The notes beneath the pieces are model-generated. The model was given only the letters and a program-made list of their open reading frames with translations. It was not told the origin of the DNA and made no database searches. Source: Photobacterium leiognathi (GTDB lineage Bacteria; Pseudomonadota; Gammaproteobacteria; Enterobacterales; Vibrionaceae). Taken from it: 64,000 bases of DNA. Position numbers and translations under genes: made by a program. Of the stretch, positions 8,444-17,098 are shown one piece after another; the first letter of the stretch is position 1; every line of letters starts with the position of its first letter. Location of the stretch: positions 744,001-808,000 of the forward strand of contig NZ_CP131599.1 in assembly GCF_030685535.1 (NCBI RefSeq), written 5' to 3'.

Positions 8444-9784
8444 TTGCATTTTAAAGATCTTGGATTAGACCCACGCCTACTTAAAAAAATTAATCACTTG
8501 GCGTTTGATCGAGCAACCGAAATTCAGCAAACAGCAATCCCTGTTGCTATCGCAGGCAAAGATATTTTGGCCTCTTCGAAAACGGGTTCCGGTAAAACAT
8601 TGGCATTCTTGCTACCTGCAATGCAGCGTATGTACCGTAGCAAGCCATTTACACGTCGTGATCCTCGTGTAGTTATTCTTACGCCAACACGTGAACTAGC
8701 AAAACAAGTCTTTGCTCAGTTACGCACTTTAAATGCAGGTACACCCTACGATGGTACGCTAATTGTAGGTGGTGAAAACTTTAACGATCAGGTTAAAGCA
8801 CTGCGTAACGATCCTATGTTTGTTGTAGCAACACCGGGTCGTTTAGCCGATCACCTAGAGCACCGTAGTACGCACCTTGATGGTTTAGAAATGCTGATCC
8901 TTGATGAAGCAGACCGTATGCTTGATTTAGGTTTCGCGCCACAGTTACGTCGTATTAATGAAGCGGCAAATCACCGTCGTCGTCAAACACTGATGTTCTC
9001 TGCAACACTTGATAACCAAGAAGTGATTGAGATTGCATCTGAAATGCTGGACAACCCGAAACGTATTTCTATTGGTCACTCAGCAGAAGAGCATAAAGAC
9101 ATCACGCAACGCTTTATTCTTTGTGATCACCTAGATCATAAACAAGCACTGCTTGATAAAGTGTTAGAAACAACCGATTACAACCAGGTCATTATCTTTA
9201 CGGCAACACGTGCAGATACTGATCGTCTAACCAATGAGTTGAACGAGCGTAAACTAAAAGCGGTTGCGTTAAGTGGTAACTTAAATCAGAACCAACGTAA
9301 TAGCATCATGAGCCAGTTCGAGCGTAACTGTCACAAGATCTTAGTAACAACGGACATCGCATCACGTGGTTTGGACATTGATAACGTATCACTAGTCATT
9401 AACTTCGATATGCCAAAACATGCCGAAGAATATGTTCACCGTGTAGGTCGTACTGGTCGTGCGGGTAACAAAGGTGATGCAGTATCACTTGTTGGTCCTA
9501 AAGACTGGAAGAGCTTTAAGAACGTTGAAGCTTTCCTTAACCAACGTATTGAGTTTTCAACTATCGAAGGTCTAGAAGGTAAGTTTAAAGGTCTTAAGCC
9601 TGCACCGAAGAAGAAATTCGTTAAGAAGAAACCAACAGGCGAGAAAGTGGTTGCACAGAAGAAGCAAACACCTAAAGCGAAACGTAAAGTGGATAAGCGT
9701 TTTTACGAGAACCAAGCAGTGGGTAATGACGTATTTATTCCTAAGAAAAAACGTAATGTTGATGTAAGCAACGATAGCGAATAA
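8444..9784 (+). CDS. DEAD-box ATP-dependent RNA helicase
   Basis: The product has all DEAD-box motifs in order: Q motif near TEIQQTAIP, motif I SKTGSGKT, Ia PTRELA, Ib TPGR, II DEAD, III SAT, IV VIIFTAT, V DIASRGLD and VI HRVGRTGRAG. A Lys-rich C-terminal tail of about 70 residues probably binds RNA. It would unwind RNA during ribosome assembly or mRNA turnover, in the SrmB/RhlE region of the family. The start is a TTG at 8444 (LHFKDLG), supported by CCGGAG seven bases upstream. The longer in-frame ATG at 8381 would add 21 residues that do not look like a helicase N-terminus. TTG initiation may keep expression low. Confidence 0.88.
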   Translation: MHFKDLGLDPRLLKKINHLAFDRATEIQQTAIPVAIAGKDILASSKTGSGKTLAFLLPAMQRMYRSKPFTRRDPRVVILTPTRELAKQVFAQLRTLNAGTPYDGTLIVGGENFNDQVKALRNDPMFVVATPGRLADHLEHRSTHLDGLEMLILDEADRMLDLGFAPQLRRINEAANHRRRQTLMFSATLDNQEVIEIASEMLDNPKRISIGHSAEEHKDITQRFILCDHLDHKQALLDKVLETTDYNQVIIFTATRADTDRLTNELNERKLKAVALSGNLNQNQRNSIMSQFERNCHKILVTTDIASRGLDIDNVSLVINFDMPKHAEEYVHRVGRTGRAGNKGDAVSLVGPKDWKSFKNVEAFLNQRIEFSTIEGLEGKFKGLKPAPKKKFVKKKPTGEKVVAQKKQTPKAKRKVDKRFYENQAVGNDVFIPKKKRNVDVSNDSE

Positions 9785-9881
9785 TCAACATCGTATAGTA
9801 TGGAAAGTCAGAGCAGCACTCTATTGTTGATGAATTAAGACCTTACTCTGCAGTTCTGTTGAATGATCCTTTCAGTGTGTA

Positions 9882-9913
9882 AAAACCGATAAACCCAGTT
9901 TATCGGTTTTTTT
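9882..9913 (+). terminator. Intrinsic terminator of the helicase gene
   Basis: A 13-base inverted repeat around the loop CCAG (AAAACCGATAAAC to GTTTATCGGTTTT-like arm) ends in seven T, about 100 bases after the helicase stop. Confidence 0.85.
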
Positions 9914-10277
9914 ATGCACTTATTTTATGTCATCTACATAACAAGCTATAAAAGAGTTGAGAATCAGGATAGAAGTCAAACCAGAAACAGTTACAAATGT
10001 ATCTATACACTCATACACGCGACTATCACGTTTATATCGTGCACGTTTCACATTGTTTCTTATTCAAATTCATTTTATGGAAAGCAGGATTATCCTGATA
10101 GTATTGAAATCAAGTATCTGCAATGATTACTGATATCAGCACTGTGAGGTGATGATTGTTTTATATACAGTGAAAGTAATGGTGTATTTTATATTAACCA
10201 CTGTATTAACAAGATTTACGTCGTTATTGTTAGAAAGGATAAGTTTGGTGAATAATACGGGGATATGGATTATTTAA
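9914..10277. other. Gene-free stretch between helicase and lpp
   Basis: AT-rich DNA between the helicase terminator and the lpp terminator. A 70-codon open frame from 9914 has no ribosome-binding site and no recognisable protein character, so I do not call it. No other structure was seen. Confidence 0.5.
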
Positions 10278-10307
10278 GAAAAAAGAGATGGCTAAAAAGC
10301 CATCTCT
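10278..10307 (-). terminator. Intrinsic terminator of lpp
   Basis: AGAGATGGCT (10284-10293) and its complement (10298-10307) form a ten-base stem with an AAAA/TTTT loop; on the minus strand it runs into six T. It lies 24 bases after the lpp stop. Confidence 0.88.
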
Positions 10308-10330
10308 CTAAGTATCTAGCCTAAGACAAA

Positions 10331-10591
10331 TTACTTAGTGTAAGAACCAGCAATGTTGTCGATACGCTTGTTAGCACGCATTGCTTCTTGGTAAGCTGCG
10401 TCAGACGCTGCACGAGAATCGTTTACTGCGCTAACGATTTGGTCTTGTTGACCTTGTAGTGCACTTACTTGCTCCGCTAGAGTGTCTACTTTGTTAGTTA
10501 GTTGTTGCATTTGATCTGCTTCAGTGCTTGAACAGCCCACTAGAGATGCAGATAGTAGAACACCAGCTAAGATAGATACAGTACGTTTCAT
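10331..10591 (-). CDS. lpp: Major outer-membrane (Braun-type) lipoprotein
   Basis: The 86-residue protein has a lipoprotein signal peptide ending in SLVGC (Cys20). A short Ser/Thr linker follows, then heptad-like coiled coil (MQQLTNKVDTLAEQVSALQ). It ends in SYTK with the terminal lysine that Lpp uses for covalent linkage to peptidoglycan. It would trimerise in the periplasm and tie the outer membrane to the cell wall. Length is close to E. coli Lpp (78 residues). GGAG lies ten bases upstream of the ATG. An AT-rich promoter region and a compact terminator fit a single, highly expressed cistron. Confidence 0.92.
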   Translation of the reverse strand: MKRTVSILAGVLLSASLVGCSSTEADQMQQLTNKVDTLAEQVSALQGQQDQIVSAVNDSRAASDAAYQEAMRANKRIDNIAGSYTK

Positions 10592-10657
10592 TTTTTATAA
10601 ATCTCCATATTGATTTTGCCACTACAAATGAGTGTGAAAGTTTGAGTTGGCAAATTC

Positions 10658-10666
10658 ATTATGGCA
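10658..10666 (-). promoter_or_regulatory. Candidate lpp promoter with extended -10
   Basis: On the minus strand TGC-CATAAT lies about 65 bases upstream of the lpp start, an extended -10 form; the upstream DNA is strongly A/T-rich, as expected of an UP-element-like region. No good -35 hexamer is seen, so this is a proposal. Confidence 0.4.
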
Positions 10667-11006
10667 TAACTTCTTAAAATTGCTCATTAATTTTTTTGGT
10701 GAAGTTCAAAAAAAATAGTGTTTAATACGTTTTTTGGTTAAAAACCATACAAATCTTACATTAAATTTTCATACTGTATTACTGACTAACTATGCGCAAC
10801 ACCGCTTGCAATAAGGGATAGAGGCATATTTATGACTGTTACAGAATCAATAAGTCAGCGTTATGTAAAAAAATACGATTAGCAAAAAAAGAAACATAAC
10901 AGACGAATAAATGAACGAAAATGCAAACGATTTTTGTGATCAGTTTCACGTTAATGTTAAACCTGTTACTTGCTGATTTTAGCTATTACTTATTGTGATT
11001 ATAAAA
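10667..11006. other. Gene-free stretch between lpp promoter and SCO1-like gene
   Basis: About 340 bases of AT-rich DNA with long A and T tracts. I see no open frame with a ribosome-binding site and no strong hairpin. Part of it is upstream promoter DNA of lpp. Confidence 0.5.
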
Positions 11007-11627
11007 CTATATGCTCTCATTTTGTTTAGATGGTGAATTTGATACTTGTTTTAGAATATCTGGTATTGCTGAAATTAATGGTGCAGGGTTGTGAAGATGA
11101 GGAATTTTTTTAATGAGCTCACCGTTTGGCGCGATAAAGTAAAAATAGGAATTATGATCAATCGCATATTCAAGCGCTGAATCTTTTAGTTCTGTTCGTA
11201 TTTTCAGTACACCATATTTTTCAGTTAATGCTTTTGTTTGTTTATTTGTCCCCGTCATACCAGAAATCATTGGATGGAAGTGTTTTGCATATTTAGCACT
11301 TGTGATAGCGTCATCTCGTTCAGGATCGAGGGTAATAAACACTGACCATATATGTGCTAGTTGCTCTGATGGGATTTGTTTTAAAGCTGCTGACATAACA
11401 GCGAGGGACGTTGGGCATACATCAGGGCACTGTGTATAACCAAAATAGACTAAACGAACTCTGTTATCTGCAGGGTCATATAGGTCAACGGCATCAGTTC
11501 CTGACTCTAATATATTGATTGGGTAATCAGGTTCGACAGAAAGGTTAGGATCACGACTATCAAGAATATAGCTGGTCGTTAGTCCAGCGATTAAGGCGAG
11601 TGACAGAATCATCCATTGGTATTTCAT
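11007..11627 (-). CDS. SCO1/SenC family copper chaperone-like protein
   Basis: The 206-residue product has an N-terminal membrane anchor (residues 4-22) and a thioredoxin-like SCO domain. The copper-binding CPDVC (CxxxC) follows VYFGYTQ, and the distal ligand histidine appears in DHNSYFYF. Such proteins deliver copper to cytochrome oxidase CuA or act as thiol reductants in the periplasm. ATG at 11627 is chosen because AAGGA lies eight bases upstream; a start at 11651 would only add eight residues. No oxidase genes are nearby in this window. The downstream DNA now borders the insertion sequence on the other side. Confidence 0.88.
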   Translation of the reverse strand: MKYQWMILSLALIAGLTTSYILDSRDPNLSVEPDYPINILESGTDAVDLYDPADNRVRLVYFGYTQCPDVCPTSLAVMSAALKQIPSEQLAHIWSVFITLDPERDDAITSAKYAKHFHPMISGMTGTNKQTKALTEKYGVLKIRTELKDSALEYAIDHNSYFYFIAPNGELIKKIPHLHNPAPLISAIPDILKQVSNSPSKQNESI

Positions 11628-11742
11628 TTGTTTATCCTTAAACAAGCACAACAGTAAAACCCGATTATGCGTTTAGCTTAATGATAAGTGTAGGTGAGTT
11701 TTATACTTTTGTGAGGTAGGATTTTAAGATAGAAAAAAGGCA

Positions 11743-11752
11743 GCTCAATGGC
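11743..11752. repeat. Target-site duplication, left copy
   Basis: GCTCAATGGC here is repeated at 13256-13265 immediately outside the other end of the insertion sequence. Confidence 0.85.
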
Positions 11753-11763
11753 CTGTCTCTTGA

Positions 11764-13155
11764 TCACAAGTCATTGTGTTCAAGAGACTTAGCTAGTTCA
11801 TATCCTTCAAGGATGGTTTGTAACCTAAACCATCCTTGCCATAATGTCTTTACAGAAGCGCGACCCGTCCGCTTGGTATCTTTCCAGCCACCTAACCGTG
11901 CAATACTTTTGTAAGCCCACGATATATTTGGTGCTTCTTTGGGCAGTTTTTTCTTCTCCAATTTTAACCACATAAGCTTCCACGCTTTACCTTTTTACAC
12001 CCGTTCACAACAGCTACTAGATAACTCTTTAGATTCGTTCATAAATCTTAACTGGAGTAAACGAGTAGCAATAAATGCCAAAATAACACTGAGCCTTTCT
12101 AAGTTATCTTTACTTTGCATTCTCAGTTGTTCAACTTACGTGCCTTCACTTTTCCAAACCTTGTGAAAATCTTCTATCAGCCAACGACGCTCATAATAAC
12201 TGACGATGTTAAGTGCTTCCTCTTTGTTCGTTACAGGCTCTGATGTCAGTAAATGCCATGCGAGCTTGTTGTCACTCTCACCTTGCTCTATACATCCAAC
12301 ATAGTAGAGAGAGATATTATCGAACTCTTTTTTATTGGCGGGAGACTTAAGTGTCACGGGAGCATATTTGATGTCTAGATGAGCCGTGCGGGACTTACGA
12401 CCGCCTTTTTGCGGTATTTTTAGCTCTTTGCTTCCTGCTGATAACAACTTGGAAGCGTAGTCATAAAGACGATTATCATGCTCCTCGATACAGCGACTTT
12501 GCATTGAGCGAACGATAAATCGTTGTTGTTGCTCGTGCTTGTAAGTGAGGTACTCGAATAAATCGGCTTCTCTATCACACACAGAAATAACCTCTGACAT
12601 TTTCTCACCTAGTCGCTCTGCAACATGGCGAGATGCTTGTTCCCATTTATAACTTTCTTTTTCTTTGTATGGTCGAGTTGCGTGCTGGTGTCTTTGACCA
12701 CGTTTTTCAATATCTCGGGTCCAGCGTTGTTGTTCGATTAAACCAACTACAGTGTGAGTTTCGGGAGCAAAAAGCAACGTTGAATGAACGAACATTGCTC
12801 GGTGTCGATTACCTTGATTGGAATGCCCGAGTGTATCTTGTATGCTGTGATGTGAGTAACTTAGAGAAGTGGTATCTTCCAATGCAAGCAGTGTTTGTTG
12901 TTTAAAAGCTTCTTGTGCTGTGACATAGAATCCAGCTTCTGCAATATCTTCTGCTTTGATTTGGTCATTACGAATAAAGCGATAAGCCCCTTCCATATCG
13001 GCTGGGGATATGATGAGTTTTGAGATAGGGATACCAGGTTGTTCAGCCAGAGAGGTAGCTAGAGCAACGAGTCTTTGAGTGCGTCTTGGGTCATTAAGAT
13101 CGGCTTGACCGAATTGTTTTTTAGCCCAAAGAGTTGGTTCTATATAGGTCATCAT
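11764..13155 (-). pseudogene. Tn5-like transposase with two in-frame stop codons
   Basis: A single reading frame of about 463 codons matches Tn5 transposase (476 residues) from DPRRTQRLV and GAYRFIRN at the N-terminus to ARLGGWKDTKRTG near the C-terminus. The DDE residues are all visible: Asp in ALEDTTSLSY, Asp in VCDREAD, Glu in RRWLIEDFHK. TAA codons interrupt it at 12136-12138, just after the catalytic Glu region, and at 11995-11997. All three pieces stay in the same frame, so these are point nonsense mutations, not frameshifts. The product would be cut to about 339 residues and lack the C-terminal dimerisation part. AAGGAT upstream supports the start at 13155 rather than 13170. Confidence 0.9.
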
Positions 13156-13179
13156 AATCATCCTTATCATTGCTTAGAT

Positions 13180-13188
13180 GATCAGATC
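13180..13188 (-). promoter_or_regulatory. GATCAGATC Dam-site pair upstream of the transposase
   Basis: Two GATC sites lie 25-33 bases before the transposase start, where its promoter should be. In IS10 and IS50, Dam methylation of such sites represses the transposase promoter; the same control is inferred here. Confidence 0.5.
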
Positions 13189-13205
13189 ATGAAACATAAA
13201 ATTAG

Positions 13206-13240
13206 TTCAAAAAAATCCCCAAGCATTGGCTTAGGGATTT
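13206..13240 (-). terminator. Terminator-like hairpin inside the IS right end
   Basis: AAATCCC-type arms (13214-13226 and 13229-13240) form a GC-containing stem; on the minus strand it is followed by seven T. It lies between the element's end and the transposase promoter, so it would stop transcription entering from the DUF368 gene. Confidence 0.65.
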
Positions 13241-13255
13241 GTGTATAAGAGACAG

Positions 13256-13265
13256 GCTCAATGGC
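13256..13265. repeat. Target-site duplication, right copy
   Basis: GCTCAATGGC duplicates 11743-11752. Together with neighbouring bases it once formed the loop and inner stem of a terminator (see findings). Confidence 0.85.
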
Positions 13266-13292
13266 TGCCTTTAGGTATTGTTTTATTCGTTG

Positions 13293-14213
13293 TTATTTTT
13301 GTTCTGCTGCAGCAAACTTCTCTAGTCCCCATACCACAGCAATACCTAAGATCATTGCAAGTACAGCGTAAGTAATGAGAGCAGGTTGTCCAGTCACTTG
13401 CTCGAAGCTAAATGGAGATAGGTTATGCTCAAGCAGTGGTACTTGTTCTCCATGTGAGTTTACACGCCAGCTAATGACTTCTTTCCAAGGCCAAATCTTA
13501 CTTAATGTACCGATCATCAAACCTGTAAGGAAAGTTAAAGCGAGATCTCGGTAGTTACGAAGAAGCCAAGATAAGAAATGAGAGAAACTTAATAAGCCAA
13601 TTAAACAGCCGATTGCAAAAGTTCCAAGTGTTACAACATCAAATGATTTTGCAGCTGCAAGGATAGGAGCATACATACCCAGAAGCAGTAAGATAAAGCT
13701 ACCTGAGATACCCGGTAAGATCATGGCACAAATAGCAATAGCACCAGCAATTAATATGTTAATTGGTGTTGGTTCCATCGCAACAGGGTGCAATACAGTA
13801 ATGCCGTAAGCGAATACAGCACCAAAAATAATGGCAATAAAGCGGCCGATAGTCCACTTATCCACTTGTTTAAACATATGGATAACAGAGATGATGATGA
13901 GACCAAAAAAGAATGACCACAATGGAATTGGATGTGTTTCTAGCATCCAAGTAATAACTTTAGCGAAAGTGAAGATGCTAGTTAAGATACAAGCAAATAA
14001 GCAAATTAAGAAGGTACCATTGATATGCTCATAGGCACCTTTAATACCATCTTTACGAATAATACCAATTAGAGAAGGATTAACACGACGAATACTCTCA
14101 AGCAGGGTGTCGTAGATGCCAGTGATAAAAGCAATGGTGCCACCAGAAACACCAGGTACGACATCGGCTGCACCCATAGCCATGCCTTTTAGAAAGGTGA
14201 AAAGTTTATTCAT
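13293..14213 (-). CDS. DUF368 (PopT-type) polyprenyl-phosphate transporter
   Basis: The 306-residue protein has about eight to nine transmembrane helices. The DUF368 hallmarks GAADVVPGVSGGT (residues 13-25) and LPGISGSFILLLLGMY (near 165-180) form an inverted repeat of the same motif. Work on the family (PopT) assigns it to return of undecaprenyl phosphate across the cytoplasmic membrane for cell-wall and surface-polymer synthesis. ATG at 14213 (MNKLFTFLKG) is chosen; an upstream in-frame start at 14291 adds 26 residues unlike the family N-terminus. Its own terminator has been split by the insertion sequence just downstream. Confidence 0.88.
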   Translation of the reverse strand: MNKLFTFLKGMAMGAADVVPGVSGGTIAFITGIYDTLLESIRRVNPSLIGIIRKDGIKGAYEHINGTFLICLFACILTSIFTFAKVITWMLETHPIPLWSFFFGLIIISVIHMFKQVDKWTIGRFIAIIFGAVFAYGITVLHPVAMEPTPINILIAGAIAICAMILPGISGSFILLLLGMYAPILAAAKSFDVVTLGTFAIGCLIGLLSFSHFLSWLLRNYRDLALTFLTGLMIGTLSKIWPWKEVISWRVNSHGEQVPLLEHNLSPFSFEQVTGQPALITYAVLAMILGIAVVWGLEKFAAAEQK

Positions 14214-14345
14214 TAGATTATGTATCTCTATGATAGCCAATAAAATTTGGCACATTATACAAGTAAGAGCAGAGATACTACCACAAATCACTGAGTTGAT
14301 AAGGTGGCTTATTTGTAAGCAAAATCATTATGTGAGCAGAGTGCG

Positions 14346-15008
14346 TTATAAGGCTGCAAATTTGGTGGTTTTCGCTTTCTTAGCAAATTCAGCAAAACGC
14401 TCACATGGCTCTTGGTGGAAAGTAAAACTTGTTTGCTTACTGCCAATAATATCAAGCAGTAATAGTTCTGCTTGGTACTTTGCTTCTAATAATTGATCAT
14501 TATTAAAATAACTCAATACTGGCGAGATAAGTGTTTTGTCAATTTGTTGTAAAGAGTAATAGCACTGGTTAATCGCAATCGTATCGTTGAACAACTCTAA
14601 TGCTTGATACGGTGTTTTAATGCTTTCTTGCGATTGTAAAAGACGAAGTAACTTATCCCAGCGCTCAGCAGCTAAAATCCCCATCGCAACATACTCTGAG
14701 CGTTGGTAGCTTTTTAACAGCATGCGTTCATAGTCATCACGAATACCATTGTTATTAAGATCAACGCCAAAAAGAGAAGCTTGGTTATTTCCGGTGAACT
14801 GATAGGGACGTGGCACTTGACCGCTGCTGACGTTCTTAGCGGCTAAAATTTCTAATGACTTAAATTGGTTTAAAGGTAAATCAACATTATGTTGGGTGAT
14901 TTTTTCTGGTGATAATTTAATTATTCGCGGTGAATCGCTTTCTGCATTAACGTTAAATGAAGCAAGGTAAGAAATACATATAAAAGTTAACTTTGTTATA
15001 TTTCCCAT
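14346..15008 (-). CDS. Exported protein with a calcium-binding-type loop, function unknown
   Basis: I do not recognise a named family. The 220-residue product has a signal peptide with cleavage near NVNA-ES (residue 22). Near residues 81-92 the stretch DLNNNGIRDDYE matches the DxNxxGxxDxxE loop of dockerin and thrombospondin-type calcium-binding repeats. The rest is helical, with two Cys near the middle and end. A GAAGAG site lies six bases before the ATG. It is probably periplasmic or secreted. It stands between the DUF368 gene and a small membrane-protein gene; no operon partner is obvious. Confidence 0.6.
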   Translation of the reverse strand: MGNITKLTFICISYLASFNVNAESDSPRIIKLSPEKITQHNVDLPLNQFKSLEILAAKNVSSGQVPRPYQFTGNNQASLFGVDLNNNGIRDDYERMLLKSYQRSEYVAMGILAAERWDKLLRLLQSQESIKTPYQALELFNDTIAINQCYYSLQQIDKTLISPVLSYFNNDQLLEAKYQAELLLLDIIGSKQTSFTFHQEPCERFAEFAKKAKTTKFAAL

Positions 15009-15340
15009 AAATACTCTTCTTCACAACAATCCATAATGTGACATATAAGTAATAATCATCACTTTATTAGAAAGAAACTTCAATTTTCTTAGAGTAGAAA
15101 TGAGATCCTTAGATAAGTATTTTTTTACTGATGTAATAACAAGATGAAAGAAGTTTGCGAGTGGTCTCAAATCAAAAGAAAGCGTTAGAAAACATGAAAA
15201 TATGTGTAGTTAATGACCTTACATATGTTCAGCTTATATTTAGATTAAAAAACTATACTAAAGATAGAGAATGGGATATTCACCATTGTTCTACTCCTGC
15301 AACGGATTGTTTATATTACATTGTAATATCTAGGAATTAT
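15009..15340. other. Gene-free stretch upstream of a small membrane-protein gene
   Basis: An open frame reads through part of this DNA from 15155 in the frame of the small protein, but its N-terminal 62 codons have no ribosome-binding site and no recognisable pattern. Divergent promoters for the two flanking genes probably lie here. Confidence 0.4.
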
Positions 15341-15427
15341 ATGTCAGAGCATGTATTTGAAGTATTACTCATAGTGACCGCGATAATAATCGCACTTGGC
15401 TTATTTTTAATAATGGTTGCTCACTAA
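15341..15427 (+). CDS. Small single-span membrane protein (28 residues)
   Basis: ATG at 15341 has TAGGA five bases upstream, a much better start than the in-frame one at 15155. The 28-residue product is a short polar N-terminus (MSEHVFE), one hydrophobic helix of about 20 residues, and VAH at the end. Size and layout resemble small stress or respiratory membrane peptides such as E. coli YnhF, but similarity is too short to prove. It is transcribed divergently from the exported protein and convergently with cheV. Confidence 0.5.
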   Translation: MSEHVFEVLLIVTAIIIALGLFLIMVAH

Positions 15428-15500
15428 ATTTCCAATTCCACACCATCAAATGTCAATAAAACAAAGTGACTTGTCTTATTGGCTTTTGAATGGATTTTAA

Positions 15501-16451
15501 TTAACTTTCGATCGCTAGTTTTTCTAATAATCTGTTATGAACAACTTCTACGATAAGATCTGGTTGGAATTTAGAAATAAACTTATTACAGCCTACTTTT
15601 TCAGTCATTGCTTCATTAAAGTTACCACTTAATGATGTATTTAGCGTTATGTATAAATTAGACATTCTTGGATCATGTCGAACTTTATGCGTAAGGCGAT
15701 AACCATCCATTTCAGGCATTTCTGCATCAGTAAACATCATTAGGATCTCATCCGTTACGGTTTTACCCACATGGCACCATCTATCGAGTAGATCATAAGC
15801 TTGCTGACCATTATTTGCTTCAATGACCTCAATACCTAATTGCATTAGTGTTGATTTGATCAAGTTACGTGCAGTAGGAGAGTCATCAACAATTAAAATC
15901 TTGTGACCTTGTAACTTTTGGCTAACTTCATTGTTTAATAATGCGTCGGAAATCTTAATGTTGTAGTCGATAATATTGGCAAGTACTTTTTCTACATCAA
16001 TGATACCCACTAATTGATCCACGTCTTCTCGTTTAATTTGGCAGATAGCAGTGAGAAAGTTGTTTTTACCCACTTGATCTGGCGGTGGCTGAATATCTTT
16101 CCATGTCATATTGACGATATTCATCACCTGACCAACTAAAAAAGCCTGAACAGTACCGTTGTATTCGGTGACGATTAGGTTACTAAGCTCATCTATGCCA
16201 GTTGATCTCATCCCAATCGATGCACGTAAATCAATAACAGGAATAGATGTTCCGCGAATAGATGCAACGCCTTTTACATGTGAATGAGAGCCCGGGAGAC
16301 AATTTAAAGTAGGAACCTTAACGACTTCTCGAACTTTAAAAACGTTGATGGCAAATAATTGATGGCTGTTGAGTTTAAAAATCAGCAGCTCCAATCTATT
16401 TTCACCAACGAGTTGGGTTCTTTGGTTAACACTATCTAGGATTGTTGCCAT
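15501..16451 (-). CDS. cheV: Chemotaxis coupling protein CheV
   Basis: The 316-residue protein joins a CheW-like domain (residues about 15-160, with FKVREVV and GVASIRGTSIPVIDL) to a response-regulator receiver domain (about 183-310). The receiver has the acidic pocket in ILIVDDS, the phospho-acceptor Asp in FTDAEMPEMDG, and the conserved Lys in FISKFQPD. CheV links chemoreceptors to CheA and is thought to tune adaptation. AAGGACGG lies six bases before the ATG. It is monocistronic here, as is common for CheV genes away from the main chemotaxis cluster. Confidence 0.95.
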   Translation of the reverse strand: MATILDSVNQRTQLVGENRLELLIFKLNSHQLFAINVFKVREVVKVPTLNCLPGSHSHVKGVASIRGTSIPVIDLRASIGMRSTGIDELSNLIVTEYNGTVQAFLVGQVMNIVNMTWKDIQPPPDQVGKNNFLTAICQIKREDVDQLVGIIDVEKVLANIIDYNIKISDALLNNEVSQKLQGHKILIVDDSPTARNLIKSTLMQLGIEVIEANNGQQAYDLLDRWCHVGKTVTDEILMMFTDAEMPEMDGYRLTHKVRHDPRMSNLYITLNTSLSGNFNEAMTEKVGCNKFISKFQPDLIVEVVHNRLLEKLAIES

Positions 16452-17098
16452 GTATAACCGTCCTTAGTTAATAATTGTGGCGCTACTGAATAGGTTAATA
16501 GTATCGACATATTTATTATTTAATTAAATGAAATGTCATTAACACTCTGATTTTTAGCTGAAAAAGTGAGCTAGATCTTAACTTGATGATGCAGCATCAA
16601 GTAGTTGACAAGATTAATCGGGTAAAGAAAGGCGGGTCGAGTTGTTCAAACACGAAAATCATTTAAAGCTGCATGGCAGTTAAAATATTTAAGCCAGAAC
16701 GCGCATAAAATAGTCTCATCACTGTATATGGAAAACAAAATCTGTAATGAGTATTTTATAATTAAAAATTTGAAAGAAAAAACTGCTTTTGATACTGAAT
16801 GTTTGGATTTAACGGATATGTTTACCTGTTTGAGCTGATAATTATTATCTGATCGTCTAAAAATATACCTTTTATCGATATTGTTAACAATAATAATCAT
16901 TTAACCATTAATTTACATTGTTTTTGGTGGTTATTTAAAATCAACAGCTTGGGTTTTTATCTTTGTTATAGCAGAGATTTACATTCATTTTTGCAAAAGT
17001 GAAATCTTTCAATGCATATATACATATTGCCATTAAAGTGAGAAAATATTCCTAACAGCAATATTGAACTGTTTTAGCTGTAAACTAGAGAGGCATAT
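16452..17098. other. Gene-free stretch of about 650 bases
   Basis: AT-rich DNA between two genes. An 84-codon minus-strand open frame (16646-16900) lacks a ribosome-binding site and has a random composition, so I leave it out. No hairpin with a T tract or repeat was recognised. The right half must hold the promoter of the gene at 17099. Confidence 0.45.

Larger units (their letters stand above)
11753..13255 (-). mobile_element. IS50/Tn5-like (IS4 superfamily) insertion sequence
   Basis: The 1503-bp element has ends that match each other and closely resemble Tn5/IS50 ends. The left end begins CTGTCTCTTGATCACAA and the right end, read inward, begins CTGTCTCTTATACACAA; IS50 inside and outside ends differ in the same central bases. 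A ten-base direct repeat flanks it. Inside is one minus-strand transposase gene with two stop codons. The left end carries a GATC site, and a GATC pair lies ahead of the transposase. A hairpin with a T tract near the right end could block incoming transcription. Ends look intact, so the copy may still be moved by a transposase made elsewhere. Confidence 0.93.

Noticed and set aside
9914..10126. 70-codon plus-strand open frame after the helicase
   Set aside because: It begins within the terminator tail, has no ribosome-binding site and random composition.
11939..12166. Plus-strand 75-codon frame in the IS
   Set aside because: Antisense to the transposase C-terminal coding region; appears only because that region is open on both strands.
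15155..15340. N-terminal extension of the small membrane protein
   Set aside because: No start signal at 15155 and no protein-like pattern; ATG at 15341 has a proper ribosome-binding site.
16646..16900. 84-codon minus-strand open frame
   Set aside because: AT-rich stretch without ribosome-binding site or recognisable features; chance frame.
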